Counted from the stretch's first letter, positions 25,247-34,318 are shown. The stretch is DNA of 64,000 bases from Ahniella affigens (GCF_003015185.1 NZ_CP027861.1:62001-126000), one strand, 5' to 3'. Program-made: numbers and translations. Notes: generated from the letters alone by a model not told the origin.

Positions 25247-27515
25247 GCGGCGTGACTAAGCCAAGTTTGAGCGAAATGGTTCGACTCGGGCCGATGTCAA
25301 AAGCAATCTTCGCGACATCATCACCGAACATTTCGACGATGCGACCGGGGCCAAATTTGGAGTGCATGACCCGAGATCCGACAGAGAAAGCGCTGTCGCG
25401 TTTGCTCGGGACTCGTGATGAGTTGGCGCGTTCCGTACTCTGTTCGTATTGAGTGTAGGCCCATGCCTGACTAGGGGCAAAGACCCGAAGGTACGCGTTC
25501 GGAATCGTGGGATCCATCAGTGCATAAGAGGTGAATCGACCCGTCTCAAGCGCTGTTGCCGTGTGTTGCGAGATTGCGAGCTGCATCTCCCACAAGAATG
25601 GGGAGACCGGCCCGCTTTGTTCGATGGCTGGGTCGATGGTCTGTACCGACTCACTAAAAGTGGGATCGTTCGGATGCACGAGATACAACTGTTCAACTGC
25701 CCGAGTGATGGCCACATAGCATAAGCGGCGCTCTGCTTCGATGTCCTCTTGCATGATGGAGGAACGAGGGAAATAGCCATCGACCAGCCCGGGAACAAAC
25801 ACGACTGGCCACTGTTCTCCCTTGGAGCGATGAATGGAACCGATCCAAACATGATCCTCGTCGGGCGGCTTGGCTGCCCGGGAGTCGAACAGGGGATCAA
25901 GCATCTCAAGAAACTCAGATACATTGCCGGCGAAATTGGCGGCAGCTTGCCGAACCGCTTGGACGTTCTGCAGCCGTTCCTCCGCTTGCTCTGGGGTGGA
26001 TGCCTGGGCTCTGAGAGATTCTTCGAACTTGGTACCGGAGAGGTAAAGATCGATCACCTTGACCGGCGCTTCATCGGGGTCAATGGTTGTAGCAATGATC
26101 TCAAGCAGGTCGGCTCGGTCTGCAATTTGGTCCGCGGTTCGCTGCGGCATTCCGGGCACGATGAGGGCTCGAAGAATCGACGAAATCTCGTTCGGGTTCC
26201 TGATCGCCTGGCTTGAAACGCGCTCAATCTTCTCTTTGGTTAGGTACAAGCTTGGGACCAGCAGTAGGCTTTGGAACATGAAGAGCGAATCTGCTTCCGG
26301 CAAGCGTTTCCAACTGCCCACAGAGAGCTGGAGGACTGCAACAAGGGCCGTGACTTCCGGTATTTTCAGAAGGGGTGGTCGGCCATACACGAAATAGGGG
26401 ATTCCGAGTTGATGGAGCTCCAGTTCGAGCGAAAACGCAATCGAATAGGTGCGAACGAGAACAGCAATAGCAGCTGGGCTGAGTCCTTCATCAATGAGCG
26501 TGCGGATGTGGGTCCCAAACAGCGGGGATTTCGGTGGTAGCGCAATCGTCCGAATGATCGTACGAGGGGTTCCCGGCGCCGAGAGGCTGACTTTGGGCAC
26601 ACGGTTCTGATTGTGGCTGACGAGTTGGCTGGCTGCGAGTGAGAGGCAATGGCCGAATCGAAAAGTATGCGGAAGCGTGTAGCGCGTGGCGCCTGGGAAG
26701 TCTTGCTCGAAGCCGCGGGTGATGTAGTCCGGCTTGGCACCTCGCCACTCATAGATCGCCTGGTCTTCATCACCGACGATCATCACAGCAGCACGCGTCC
26801 CGGCCAGAACCTTCATGAGCTCGATCTGAATCCCATTCATGTCCTGAGCTTCGTCCACAATCAAATGGTCGATACGATTGGTGACCAGCTGCTTTGTCTC
26901 AGGGTGGCGAAGAAAGCACTGCACCGGATCGTACAGCTGGTCTTCGAAGAATCTCAGCTTATGGTCACGACGGATGGCTTCATATCGTTCAAACGCTTCT
27001 GGAAAGACGATGGCTGCGGCCTGGTAACGCCCGCGCCTGAATGTCTCTTCTGAACCCAGTGTGTCTGCCTTGACGTGAGCGATAAACGCGACGAAATCGT
27101 CAATCAGGTCCCGATCTGGTTCGCTATCGCCGCCAAACTGACCCTGGAAGGCCGAAAAGAGGGCCTGCTTTGCGAATTTGGCGCGTTGAAAGTCCTTGTC
27201 GGAGATCGTCGCGGCCGGTAGGTGTCCGAGCTGGACCAGCCGGTTGGTGATCTTGTGGCCCATCGAATTGAAGGTGCGTATTTCTGGAATGCTACCTTGG
27301 GCCGCTGCTTGATACCGCTTCCGGAAAGAAGCGGCGGCTTCTCGATTGAACATCACAACCGCGAGGCGATCCAGAGAGACGGAGCGGGTTAGATAGTTCA
27401 ACCGGGCGACGAGCGTCTGCGTCTTGCCAGATCCGGCAACTGCAGATACGACAGCATGTCTACCAGTGTGGGTGATGACCTTCTGCTGGTCGGGTGTGTA
27501 GCGAACGGTACTCAT
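25239..27515 (-). CDS. UvrD/Rep/PcrA-type superfamily 1 DNA helicase
   Basis: A 758-residue 3'-5' helicase. Motif I is SAVAGSGKTQTL (~24-35), motif II LIVDEAQDMNG, motif III GDEDQAIYEWRGA, motif IV LPHTFRFG, motif V IGSIHRSKGEQWPVVFVPG, motif VI VAITRAVEQLYLV. The C-terminal HSKFGPGRIVEMFGDDVAKIAFD is the Tudor-like tail of UvrD/PcrA. The start at 27515 (MSTVRYTPDQQ) fits the family; the in-frame extension upstream is unrelated. It could act in element replication, repair or defence. No partner nuclease is adjacent. Confidence 0.92.
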   Translation of the reverse strand: MSTVRYTPDQQKVITHTGRHAVVSAVAGSGKTQTLVARLNYLTRSVSLDRLAVVMFNREAAASFRKRYQAAAQGSIPEIRTFNSMGHKITNRLVQLGHLPAATISDKDFQRAKFAKQALFSAFQGQFGGDSEPDRDLIDDFVAFIAHVKADTLGSEETFRRGRYQAAAIVFPEAFERYEAIRRDHKLRFFEDQLYDPVQCFLRHPETKQLVTNRIDHLIVDEAQDMNGIQIELMKVLAGTRAAVMIVGDEDQAIYEWRGAKPDYITRGFEQDFPGATRYTLPHTFRFGHCLSLAASQLVSHNQNRVPKVSLSAPGTPRTIIRTIALPPKSPLFGTHIRTLIDEGLSPAAIAVLVRTYSIAFSLELELHQLGIPYFVYGRPPLLKIPEVTALVAVLQLSVGSWKRLPEADSLFMFQSLLLVPSLYLTKEKIERVSSQAIRNPNEISSILRALIVPGMPQRTADQIADRADLLEIIATTIDPDEAPVKVIDLYLSGTKFEESLRAQASTPEQAEERLQNVQAVRQAAANFAGNVSEFLEMLDPLFDSRAAKPPDEDHVWIGSIHRSKGEQWPVVFVPGLVDGYFPRSSIMQEDIEAERRLCYVAITRAVEQLYLVHPNDPTFSESVQTIDPAIEQSGPVSPFLWEMQLAISQHTATALETGRFTSYALMDPTIPNAYLRVFAPSQAWAYTQYEQSTERANSSRVPSKRDSAFSVGSRVMHSKFGPGRIVEMFGDDVAKIAFDIGPSRTISLKLGLVTPLK

Positions 27516-27576
27516 GCAGGGAGTATCCCAGTGCAAATTGGTGAGGACAACGTGCTTCGTAGCCGTGGGCCGTCGG

Positions 27577-28122
27577 TCAGGAGTAGTCGATGAGCCAGCG
27601 GTCCTTCGCAGCCTGGGCGGCATCCGGCGGAATTCCGAATACCTGAGCAAGGCAATCCACGGCAGCATTTAGGCTCGCAGCGACGGCAGCATGCTGCGCT
27701 GGTTCTATCGATGCGGCCGTGCGGCCGGCGATAGATGCCACTACTTTGGTATCTGCCAGCAGAGCGATGATCGTGCGCGCCTGTTGTATCCCCTTGACGC
27801 AGAACCATGCCCAGTGCGGCCATTCTGCATTGAGGCGTCGGAAATACGCTGTGACCTCCGGGATGGCATAAATCTCGCGCGGATCGTGGTCGTAGCCCTC
27901 AAATGCCAGTATGAGCCGATCGCGGCAGGCGAACACTGCTTCCCTTGAAGCCGTCAGTTGTTTAAGAAAGCCAAGCACGTCAGTTAGATCAGCTTCTTCA
28001 ACGAATCGTCGGCTGATCGAGAGGACCAGTAAGGTGTCGTACGGTATGGCAGTAACTTTCCCGGGGTATGGAAGGGGTACGGTGATCATCGGTGCCGGTG
28101 TTGAGGTAGGAGAATCATGCAT
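27577..28122 (-). CDS. CRR6-domain-like protein, unknown role
   Basis: About 181 residues. The central ILAFEGYDHDPREIYAIPEVTAYFRRLNAEWPHWAWF matches a pattern I recall for proteins annotated with a 'chlororespiratory reduction 6' domain ('GYDDDPR...IPEVR...WPxWxxF') found on bacterial mobile elements. The start could be 28122 or 28089; neither has a good ribosome binding site. It lies upstream of the helicase gene on the same strand and may share a transcript. No biochemical role is known to me in bacteria. Confidence 0.55.
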   Translation of the reverse strand: MHDSPTSTPAPMITVPLPYPGKVTAIPYDTLLVLSISRRFVEEADLTDVLGFLKQLTASREAVFACRDRLILAFEGYDHDPREIYAIPEVTAYFRRLNAEWPHWAWFCVKGIQQARTIIALLADTKVVASIAGRTAASIEPAQHAAVAASLNAAVDCLAQVFGIPPDAAQAAKDRWLIDYS

Positions 28123-28775
28123 GACAGCAGGTTGGCTCGGTCGCAAATTCAGATCATTCGTTGGCGTCAGGATGAGACTTTGGCGAGCCATAGACAAAGG
28201 CCGGATGAGAGGATGCACTTGTTGGTGGTGATGAGCGCAGATGCGATCGAGGCGCTCAGGGTTTGTGGGGCAGTGTGGGCGCTGGCAGGGTATATGTGCC
28301 GTATCATTTGTGTATCGGCATGATTAACGGCAAATCCAGAAGGAAACGAGCTCACAGATGGTCACTGGAAAGCGTGGTCATCACCTCATCTATCGGCGAT
28401 GGCGATTCTGCTGGAGGCTTTTGCGAACAGCACAGAGCCGAAGATCGGTGGCTGCAGCAACGATGCAGCGGCTGGCGCTATTTCTGGCTGGGCAGAACCG
28501 GAGGTGTATGCGACCTCGGCACGCGTCGGCGCTTCCTTGGACCAGTATCCCTCGCGTTGACCGGATCCTCGGAGCGAGGGTATGGATTCTGTTCAGTTAG
28601 ATAGTTTTATCCAACACACAAAGTTCGCAAAGTAGCTGTGTCGTCAACCTCTACTCTGCGTTGCACGCGTAAACGAAGGCCAAATCGGGCCAGAAGGCTC
28701 TGCAGGCAACCTGCCAGTAGAGCGCCAGTATCGTACTTGGGCGCCTTCCGGGCTGTGGAATGTGCGCAGGTTGCT
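28123..28775. other. Gene-poor region
   Basis: About 650 bp between the CRR6-like gene and the ABC ATPase gene, both on the minus strand. Several short frames exist but none has a convincing start or protein-like composition. No terminator with a U-run or RNA gene was recognised. Confidence 0.4.
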
Positions 28776-30602
28776 CTACAAGAGGCCGTAGCGACCGTTG
28801 GCGGGGTTGCCCGTGAACACCGTCATTGCAAGGAGGTGCTCCAAGGCCGGCGCCGGGTGTTGGTTCTCGATGATGACGATTTGGCTATCTCTCCCGTGGT
28901 GCTGAGCAAGATACTCGTAGAACCGTTCCTTCAGATCAGTTCCCTGGAGTTGGTAGTCATCGTCGCCCTCCGGCTTGAAGTATGCGAGCAAGGGGGAGTC
29001 AAGAAGGACGAATCCAGGATGAGGCAGCCCCCTCTCCTGACAGAATTCCAACAGTGCAATGTTGACTGCGGCATGCGTGATCGCGCGAAGACCCTTGCCT
29101 CGATTAACGCGATGCTTGCCATCAATGACAAAGTCAATTGTGGTCTTGTCAAAGTGAACATGACACGCGCCGGGGAAATTCCATGATTTGAGTACTGAGG
29201 ATAGCTTCATCGACAGGGCGTGTGCGACAGTGTCTGGGATCCATGACCTCACGCGCTCGCCACGTGAGGCGGATTCAGCTACATCCTGCAATGAAGCTTT
29301 TCGCTCTTGGAGCTTCTCATGCCGTTCGAACAGATCGGCGCGCTTCTGGATGCTGGCTCGCGCCTCGACTAGCTCGGCAAATGACGACTGCTGACTCCGA
29401 ACGTCTATCGTCATTGTCTTTTGAATCTCGGCGTCCCATTGCTGGCAATCGGTGTCTTTCTGGGCAATCGCGACTCCCAGTCCTTCGGCCTCTGCGCGGA
29501 GGTCCGAGACAGTGTCCTCAAGCTCGCGCATGAGCTTCTCAATCTTTTGGATCTCCGAAGCAGCAGCAGAAACTATTGAGTCGACGTTGCCGTCACACTC
29601 ACTGTCAAGATGCTGAGCGTCTGGCTTAGCGCCGCAAAGTGGACAAGGGATTACATCCACGTGGACAAACAGCGAACCGCTCTCCCGAATTGCACGAAGG
29701 CGGTCAATGTCGACTGCGTAGTGCTGTCGAAGCAGGTCAAAACGCGCGAGCAACTCGTGTATCTCTCGAAGGCGGTCCTGCTTCTCGTTGCGGTCTTCGT
29801 ATGCGAGGCGCCGTTGCGCCAATGCGTTGTCGAGCTGCCGCTGCGCTAGATCGAGACTATGGCGTCGCTCCGCGATCAAAGTATCCAGGCGCTCGATTTG
29901 GTCAAGTAGCTCAGTGCGATCGGCCCCGGAACTCTCAAGTTCTCTCGCCAAATCAGCCAACAGTTCGTCGATGATAGTGATCGAGTTCCCATTCACCGGC
30001 AGGTCAGGAAGAGCAGACACCACAGAAGCATCGTCGATTCCAGTGAGCAATAGCTTGACCGTAGCGAGGTTGACTGTCTTGGTTGTGAACTGCCCTGTCC
30101 AGAACGGTGAGATGCGCTTGTGAATCTCGTCTTCTTGCACGATGGCAAGCCGCGCTAGATCTCGAAAGCTGAGGCTTCGGGTTGTCGCATTCGAACTGCT
30201 CGTCAGAACGGTCTTACCTAGGAGACCAATTTTCTCGAGCAAGAACCCCGAGAGGTTGTCAGTTTCATCGCGCGTGTGCTTCTGATTGAGGATTGATTCA
30301 TTCTGATCTGTGGACGCGAGGGATGCGAGCGAAAAATTGCCGCCTGAAGTTGAACGCCGAATCCGCCAGAGTTCGTCGTATCCGGCGCTCAGATGTAGCT
30401 CAATCTCTCCGTAAGAGGCAAGCTCGTTGATTTGGCGAAGCTTGGAGCCACCGAGCATGAAGTCAATCGTCTCGGCAAGGAAAGACTTTCCAGTATCAGA
30501 AGCACCGCAGATGACGTTTACGCCGGATCCGAGCTGCAGGTGCGATTCACGGTTAACGCCTCTGAAGACGACCCGGCGAAGCTGGAGATGACCATGAATC
30601 AT
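28776..30602 (-). CDS. ABC-3C system ATPase (SMC-like with zinc hook)
   Basis: A 608-residue SMC/Rad50-type ATPase. N-terminal Walker A GASDTGKS is at ~33-40, followed by two coiled-coil arms (about 210-300 and 345-440) around a zinc-hook-like CPLCG (320-324). The C-terminal FVLLDSPLL (Walker B) precedes IVIIENQHP (H-loop region). The start is ATG at 30602, overlapping the stop of the middle-component gene (ATGA). This is the ATPase of ABC three-component conflict systems, where it is thought to sense invading nucleic acid or its effects and license the effector. Completeness of the operon supports the call. Confidence 0.88.
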   Translation of the reverse strand: MIHGHLQLRRVVFRGVNRESHLQLGSGVNVICGASDTGKSFLAETIDFMLGGSKLRQINELASYGEIELHLSAGYDELWRIRRSTSGGNFSLASLASTDQNESILNQKHTRDETDNLSGFLLEKIGLLGKTVLTSSSNATTRSLSFRDLARLAIVQEDEIHKRISPFWTGQFTTKTVNLATVKLLLTGIDDASVVSALPDLPVNGNSITIIDELLADLARELESSGADRTELLDQIERLDTLIAERRHSLDLAQRQLDNALAQRRLAYEDRNEKQDRLREIHELLARFDLLRQHYAVDIDRLRAIRESGSLFVHVDVIPCPLCGAKPDAQHLDSECDGNVDSIVSAAASEIQKIEKLMRELEDTVSDLRAEAEGLGVAIAQKDTDCQQWDAEIQKTMTIDVRSQQSSFAELVEARASIQKRADLFERHEKLQERKASLQDVAESASRGERVRSWIPDTVAHALSMKLSSVLKSWNFPGACHVHFDKTTIDFVIDGKHRVNRGKGLRAITHAAVNIALLEFCQERGLPHPGFVLLDSPLLAYFKPEGDDDYQLQGTDLKERFYEYLAQHHGRDSQIVIIENQHPAPALEHLLAMTVFTGNPANGRYGLL

Positions 30603-31090
30603 GCTGTGCCTCCCGGCAGCTTGGTAGTCTGGAACTCGCTTGACCACCTCTCAAAGAGCCGGTGTGTGATACGGCGAATATCGTCGGTCGGGACCCCATC
30701 GAATCGGTTGACCGCCCAGTTTGCGCGTGCTCGTAGCTGGCGGGCATAGCGTGTAGTAAGAGCGGAAATGAAGGGTCCAGCGCTATCGTCAGCGTAGTAG
30801 CGAAAACCTTCGCCGGTTAAGTTGCGTCGAATTAGGCCTCGACTCATCATTAGAGCGAGTCCCTTTTCAATCAGGCCGCGCCTGACAAGGAGCTCGCCAG
30901 CGCGTAACGGCAGGGGAGCGTGTAGACTTGCCGGGCCTCCGGCATCGCCAGAGTGAACTACGAGGTAATCCAGTTCGACTAGCCGCTGCAGGTCGTACTC
31001 AGCCGGGTGCGCCTCAACTAGGATGGTGAGAGCGCGAACTCCTGTTTCAAGGGGACTGTTGAATGGGTTCTTGACTTGGGGACTAGGCAT
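30599..31090 (-). CDS. ABC-3C system middle component
   Basis: About 163 residues. FNSPLETGVRALTILVEAHPAEYDLQRLVELDYLVVHSGDAGGPASLHAPLP and the following helical part match the characteristic middle-component family of ABC-3C systems ('SPLExGxRALxIL...DLxRLVxLDYLxVHS.D.GGPxSLHP'). It is thought to bridge ATPase and effector. The start at 31090 gives an 8-bp overlap with the stop of the nuclease gene upstream; the 3' end overlaps the ATPase start by ATGA. The strict overlaps imply stoichiometric cotranslation. Confidence 0.88.
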   Translation of the reverse strand: MPSPQVKNPFNSPLETGVRALTILVEAHPAEYDLQRLVELDYLVVHSGDAGGPASLHAPLPLRAGELLVRRGLIEKGLALMMSRGLIRRNLTGEGFRYYADDSAGPFISALTTRYARQLRARANWAVNRFDGVPTDDIRRITHRLFERWSSEFQTTKLPGGTA

Positions 31091-32180
31091 CTCCAGGCAC
31101 CCATAGCAATCGATCTTCGTTGGCGAGGTGATGGCAGATGCCTTGTCGATCTTGAGTCTTGAGCGCAGGGAAAAGGGGGTTAGAAGCCGCATGTATTGCG
31201 GCGGCCTGAGTCATCGTCGCCTTCATGCGGGCTAGTCCATCCGTGTGAGCTGTCTCGCATATATCGACAACGCCCTGATAGATTTCCTCCTGCAGGGCAT
31301 CAAAGGTCCCTTCAGGGACGTTATCGCGTGCAAAATTTTTCAGGGACTCGGCGTGATAGAATCTCTCGCGTTGTCGCAGGTAGTCGCGTTTAAGAGTGAC
31401 GTGCGGGTCAAGTGCAGCGACGTCGGACAGAGTGACTCCCAAGTGGTCGCCGTACGCGTCAAGGATTTGGCGGAGGTATCGACTTTCGTTCGAGCGAGGA
31501 CTGTCGGGCGGTAGTTCTGGAGCGAATCGGGGCGGTAGGCCGCCACCGAATCGTACCGCGTGAAATGGGGTTGCGCTGTGTTGCTCGATGATTTCGACTG
31601 TTGACCGGGAAGAAAAGATCGAGAAGTTGAACGCGTCGAAGTATGTCTTGAGGTCTCCGTCGAGAGTGACTTGGCGCGTGTTGGTGAGTCCAAGCAAGCA
31701 ATGGTCATCCCAGTTCTCGGCAGCCTTCGTCTTCAGCGCATCTGGCCTGTTAAGTAGTTTCTCTAATGTTGTGCCTACGCCCTTTGGGCAGATGAAGTAG
31801 TGGAACCGAGGGGGCTTGTACTCACCAACAAACGAGTAGTAGATGATCTTGCCGATCTCGATCCAGATGTCGCTGGGGCGCAACGGGTGGTCATACCGCT
31901 TGCATTGGAAGTTGTCCCAGGCGCCCGAGAACCCGAGCGTGGTGCAGAATCCTGCAATGTCTACTCCTAAATCGCCCGCGCCGCCAAAGCGCCGCACCTT
32001 GAGGTAGTGCTGCTGGAGCGAACTGGCCCACTCTTCGATGAATGCTTCCCACTCATCGGGGCTGAAAATTGTGACGCGCTTGGCCTTGGGAATCGGGATT
32101 CCGCTGTGGACCTGGGTGGCCAAGGGCGCGGTGATCGGCGATGGGGGTAGGATTTCCTTCAGGTCTGAATCGGGAATCAC
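31083..32180 (-). CDS. ABC-3C system effector with Mrr-like restriction endonuclease domain
   Basis: A 365-residue protein. The N-terminal ~200 residues contain FGGAGDLGVDIAGF...WDNFQCKRY, a PD-(D/E)xK-type site with D74 and Q92-x-K94 as candidate catalytic residues, as in Mrr-like DNases. The C-terminal ~150 residues (NESRYLRQILDAYGDHLGV..., ERFYHAESLKNFARDNVPEGTFDALQEEIYQGVVD) match the C-terminal domain that couples effectors to ABC-3C systems. The start is GTG at 32180 after GGGGGC. First gene of the three-gene operon. Predicted to cut DNA upon activation. Confidence 0.85.
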   Translation of the reverse strand: MIPDSDLKEILPPSPITAPLATQVHSGIPIPKAKRVTIFSPDEWEAFIEEWASSLQQHYLKVRRFGGAGDLGVDIAGFCTTLGFSGAWDNFQCKRYDHPLRPSDIWIEIGKIIYYSFVGEYKPPRFHYFICPKGVGTTLEKLLNRPDALKTKAAENWDDHCLLGLTNTRQVTLDGDLKTYFDAFNFSIFSSRSTVEIIEQHSATPFHAVRFGGGLPPRFAPELPPDSPRSNESRYLRQILDAYGDHLGVTLSDVAALDPHVTLKRDYLRQRERFYHAESLKNFARDNVPEGTFDALQEEIYQGVVDICETAHTDGLARMKATMTQAAAIHAASNPLFPALKTQDRQGICHHLANEDRLLWVPGDA

Positions 32181-32409
32181 GGTGCCCCCAAAAGCGACGA
32201 AACGTTCGGAGCGTGCCCGATTCCTAGGCTACATGTCAACGGCACTTCTTCTGACCCACTGGCCGAGTCAATGTGGGCGCTCTGAATAGCGCGAGCGTGC
32301 AATTGTCCCTGGCTTGCGTCTCGGCCTTGGTCGCCTGTTTTCGCTGGATGACGTGTGATCGTTGAAAAGTTCTCGCTATGATTAATCGCACCGTACTGAC
32401 CGTGGATCC

Positions 32410-32901
32410 ATGCTAACTCGCCTGAATCACATTACGCTTACGACTGGCCACGCCCGCTGGTCTCCGCGCTCGGAGGTTTCGGAATCGTTTCTGCGCGAGC
32501 TGGTGCCGATGATCCGGGAATGCGAGAAACATGGTGTCGTGGATTTGCCGACTCCGTCGGGCTTGATGCAACTGAGTCGACTGGAAGGGCCAGGCCCGGC
32601 CGATCAAACGGCGTGTTGGGCAATCCGGCCGCCTGGAGGACCTGCGCTGGTGACGATTGCGCTGGCTATTTCGCGGGACGCCGGGGTGGATATGTGGGCG
32701 ATGTTACATATGATCGAAGAGCCCGGTAACCCGCGCAGCACGCGAGCCGGAGAGCCCGCTGAGGCCCCCTGGTTGGCAGTTATTCCGCATGTTGCGCTCG
32801 CGTTGTACCCGGATGCGTCAGCTTGGCTGGGCGATGCAGAGCGTTGCATTGCTTGGGCATGGATCCAGATGCAATCAGAACTTGGCAGCGGCTGCGGCTA
32901 G
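32410..32901 (+). CDS. Hypothetical protein
   Basis: A 163-residue protein with no signal or membrane span (LNHITLTTGHARWSPRSEVSESFLRELVPMI...). It has a central beta-rich part (GPALVTIALAISRDAGVDMWAMLHMI) and a Trp-rich end. Similar proteins occur in ICE accessory regions, but I cannot name the family. The start at 32410 has GGATCC upstream, only a weak ribosome binding site. Confidence 0.55.
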   Translation: MLTRLNHITLTTGHARWSPRSEVSESFLRELVPMIRECEKHGVVDLPTPSGLMQLSRLEGPGPADQTACWAIRPPGGPALVTIALAISRDAGVDMWAMLHMIEEPGNPRSTRAGEPAEAPWLAVIPHVALALYPDASAWLGDAERCIAWAWIQMQSELGSGCG

Positions 32902-32939
32902 ATGCAGCCCGCCGGCCTCAGTACAGGTAGTGCGCCCGG

Positions 32940-33428
32940 ATGACTGCATTGCCCTCAATGACGGAAGGAGGCAGTTTGGGGATTGGCCTGTCTACGTGCT
33001 CACTGGGTCAAACAGATCCCCTACACGGTTTCAGTCAGATCCTACCTTTCATCGAGGAACTAGCTGCCGCAAGTCCGGATCTCAGGTCGGTCTGGCTCAT
33101 TGGTTCGCGCGCGAACGGAACGTCAACTGAGCATTCGGACTGGGACTTTATTGCCATTGGCTCAGCAGAGACCCTGTTGTTCCTTCGAGGGGCAAAGCAC
33201 CTACACAGGGAGAAGACGGACTTCTTGGTCGTAACGAACGGCGACGACTTCGAGGCGGCTTGGGGCGGACGTGAAAAAACAGGCTCACTGACCAAATGGC
33301 AATGGACTCAGCGCACCGAATCCGAGGCTGAGTACATGCAAAGTAAGTGGGTAGATGCAGAAGACGGCTCAGGGGGCCGGGTCACCCGCGCACGTGGGAT
33401 TAGAGTTTGGCCTCGCAGCGCGTCCTAA
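32940..33428 (+). CDS. Nucleotidyltransferase-fold protein (MNT-like)
   Basis: Residues ~50-75 contain SVWLIGSRANGTSTEHSDWDFIAIG, the GS-x(n)-D-x-D signature of the polymerase-beta nucleotidyltransferase superfamily with both aspartates (SDWDF). The product is 150-162 residues, like stand-alone minimal nucleotidyltransferases, several of which are antitoxins that modify HEPN partners. No HEPN gene is recognised next to it. A TTG at 32976 preceded by GGAGG is an alternative start. Substrate is unknown. Confidence 0.75.
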   Translation: MTALPSMTEGGSLGIGLSTCSLGQTDPLHGFSQILPFIEELAAASPDLRSVWLIGSRANGTSTEHSDWDFIAIGSAETLLFLRGAKHLHREKTDFLVVTNGDDFEAAWGGREKTGSLTKWQWTQRTESEAEYMQSKWVDAEDGSGGRVTRARGIRVWPRSAS

Positions 33429-33629
33429 CCCCTCGTTCAAGCACGCAAGCGTGGGCGGCCGCTGCTGGGACGAAACACGACCAGAACCTGAACAGCCTGT
33501 CGGACCGCAGAGCCATTCGGAGGATTTCGGACCGCTTGGCTCGAATGCTTCGTCTGCATAGGCTGTCTTTCAGTGGCGATCTTCGGGAGTTGGGCAGAAA
33601 AGTGACTGCGCCAGAAGAGTCAAAGTCTC

Positions 33630-33716
33630 GGAGTCTCGCCCGGACCCCACGGCGACCCGATCCGTTCGGGTCTTGCGGGGTCGGCTCGTGCGCTGCAGCC
33701 TGATAGCTTTCGCGCC
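33630..33716 (-). repeat. Palindromic repeat copy 7 with tail
   Basis: GGAGTCTCGCCCGGACCCC leads into ACCCGATCCGTTCGGGTC and GGGGTC, followed by a tail (33683-33716) partly matching the inner tail of copy 1. Same orientation as the left end of the tnpB element. Confidence 0.65.
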
Positions 33717-33729
33717 GGCGGGGTCTTCG

Positions 33730-33969
33730 TCATCCGTGACTCATTCGAAGCGACTGCGTTGACTCTGCGCTGAGTCTGTATTTCGAGATCAGCTCGCTGG
33801 CCTGTTGCAGGGCCTGCCTGGCGGTCGACGCACGAGTGCCGGCGATCAACATGCCCGCCCAGTAGCCGACAAGCGCGTCGTGGGTTGGGATACCCTCGGG
33901 GATGGGGACAAGAACAAGATCACAGTCAGGTGCGTCCAATATATGTGGGGAAACCCATCCGTCACACAT
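33730..33969 (-). CDS. Possible small hypothetical protein
   Basis: A 79-residue frame (MCDGWVSPHILDAPDCDLVLVPIPEGIPTHDALVGYWAGM...) with a plausible alpha/beta start and helical end. It lies between palindrome copies 7 and 8. No ribosome binding site is evident, and an opposite-strand frame of 140 codons also spans it. Possibly a fragment of a larger lost gene. Confidence 0.3.
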   Translation of the reverse strand: MCDGWVSPHILDAPDCDLVLVPIPEGIPTHDALVGYWAGMLIAGTRASTARQALQQASELISKYRLSAESTQSLRMSHG

Positions 33970-34062
33970 CGCAATCCAGACACCATTAAGGTGCGGTACC
34001 TGTTTGATGGTTTGCCCTCAGTCCGCGTTGTCACACCCTATGCAATGGCATTCCTCCCGACT

Positions 34063-34170
34063 ATCGTGTCGTTTCCGCTTATCGTGGCGCGAGCCAGCAA
34101 CTTACCCGTAAATCGTGTCGTTTCCGCTTATCGTGGCGCGACCCAGCAACTCACCCGTGAATCGTGTCGC
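34063..34170. repeat. 49-bp tandem repeat, about 2.2 copies
   Basis: ATCGTGTCGTTTCCGCTTAT starts at 34063 and again at 34112; a third partial copy starts at 34161. The two full units differ at a few positions. Multiple short direct repeats of this kind occur at the ends of some insertion sequences (IS21-type ends have them), but no transposase is nearby. Confidence 0.75.
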
Positions 34171-34264
34171 AAGTGCGCATTCGGCGGGTTCGTAAAGCTA
34201 CAGAGAGTTGGCCAAGCCCTCGTTTGAACATGCTTTGCATGCTGGCGACAAAATTAGCGGGTTG

Positions 34265-34318
34265 CCGACCGGGCAAGTCCCGAATCGGTTGTGTTGCTGC
34301 GCGGTCAGGGTGAGACTG
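34265..34318 (+). repeat. Palindromic repeat copy 8 (degenerate)
   Basis: CCGACCGGGCAAGTCCCGAAT through GGTCAGGGTGAGACT aligns with copies 2 and 5 with many substitutions. Inverted relative to copy 7, so the pair 7/8 bounds a ~690-bp segment as copies 1/2 bound tnpB. Confidence 0.5.

Noticed and set aside
28263-28604. Short plus-strand frames between the CRR6-like and ABC ATPase genes
   Set aside because: Trp/Arg/Cys-rich random-looking composition and no credible start signals.
34063-34170. CRISPR-like direct repeats
   Set aside because: Units are contiguous without variable spacers, so this is a tandem repeat.
33805-34227. A 140-codon plus-strand frame across the 49-bp tandem repeats
   Set aside because: Its length is due to repeats and lack of stops; no family features and no ribosome binding site.
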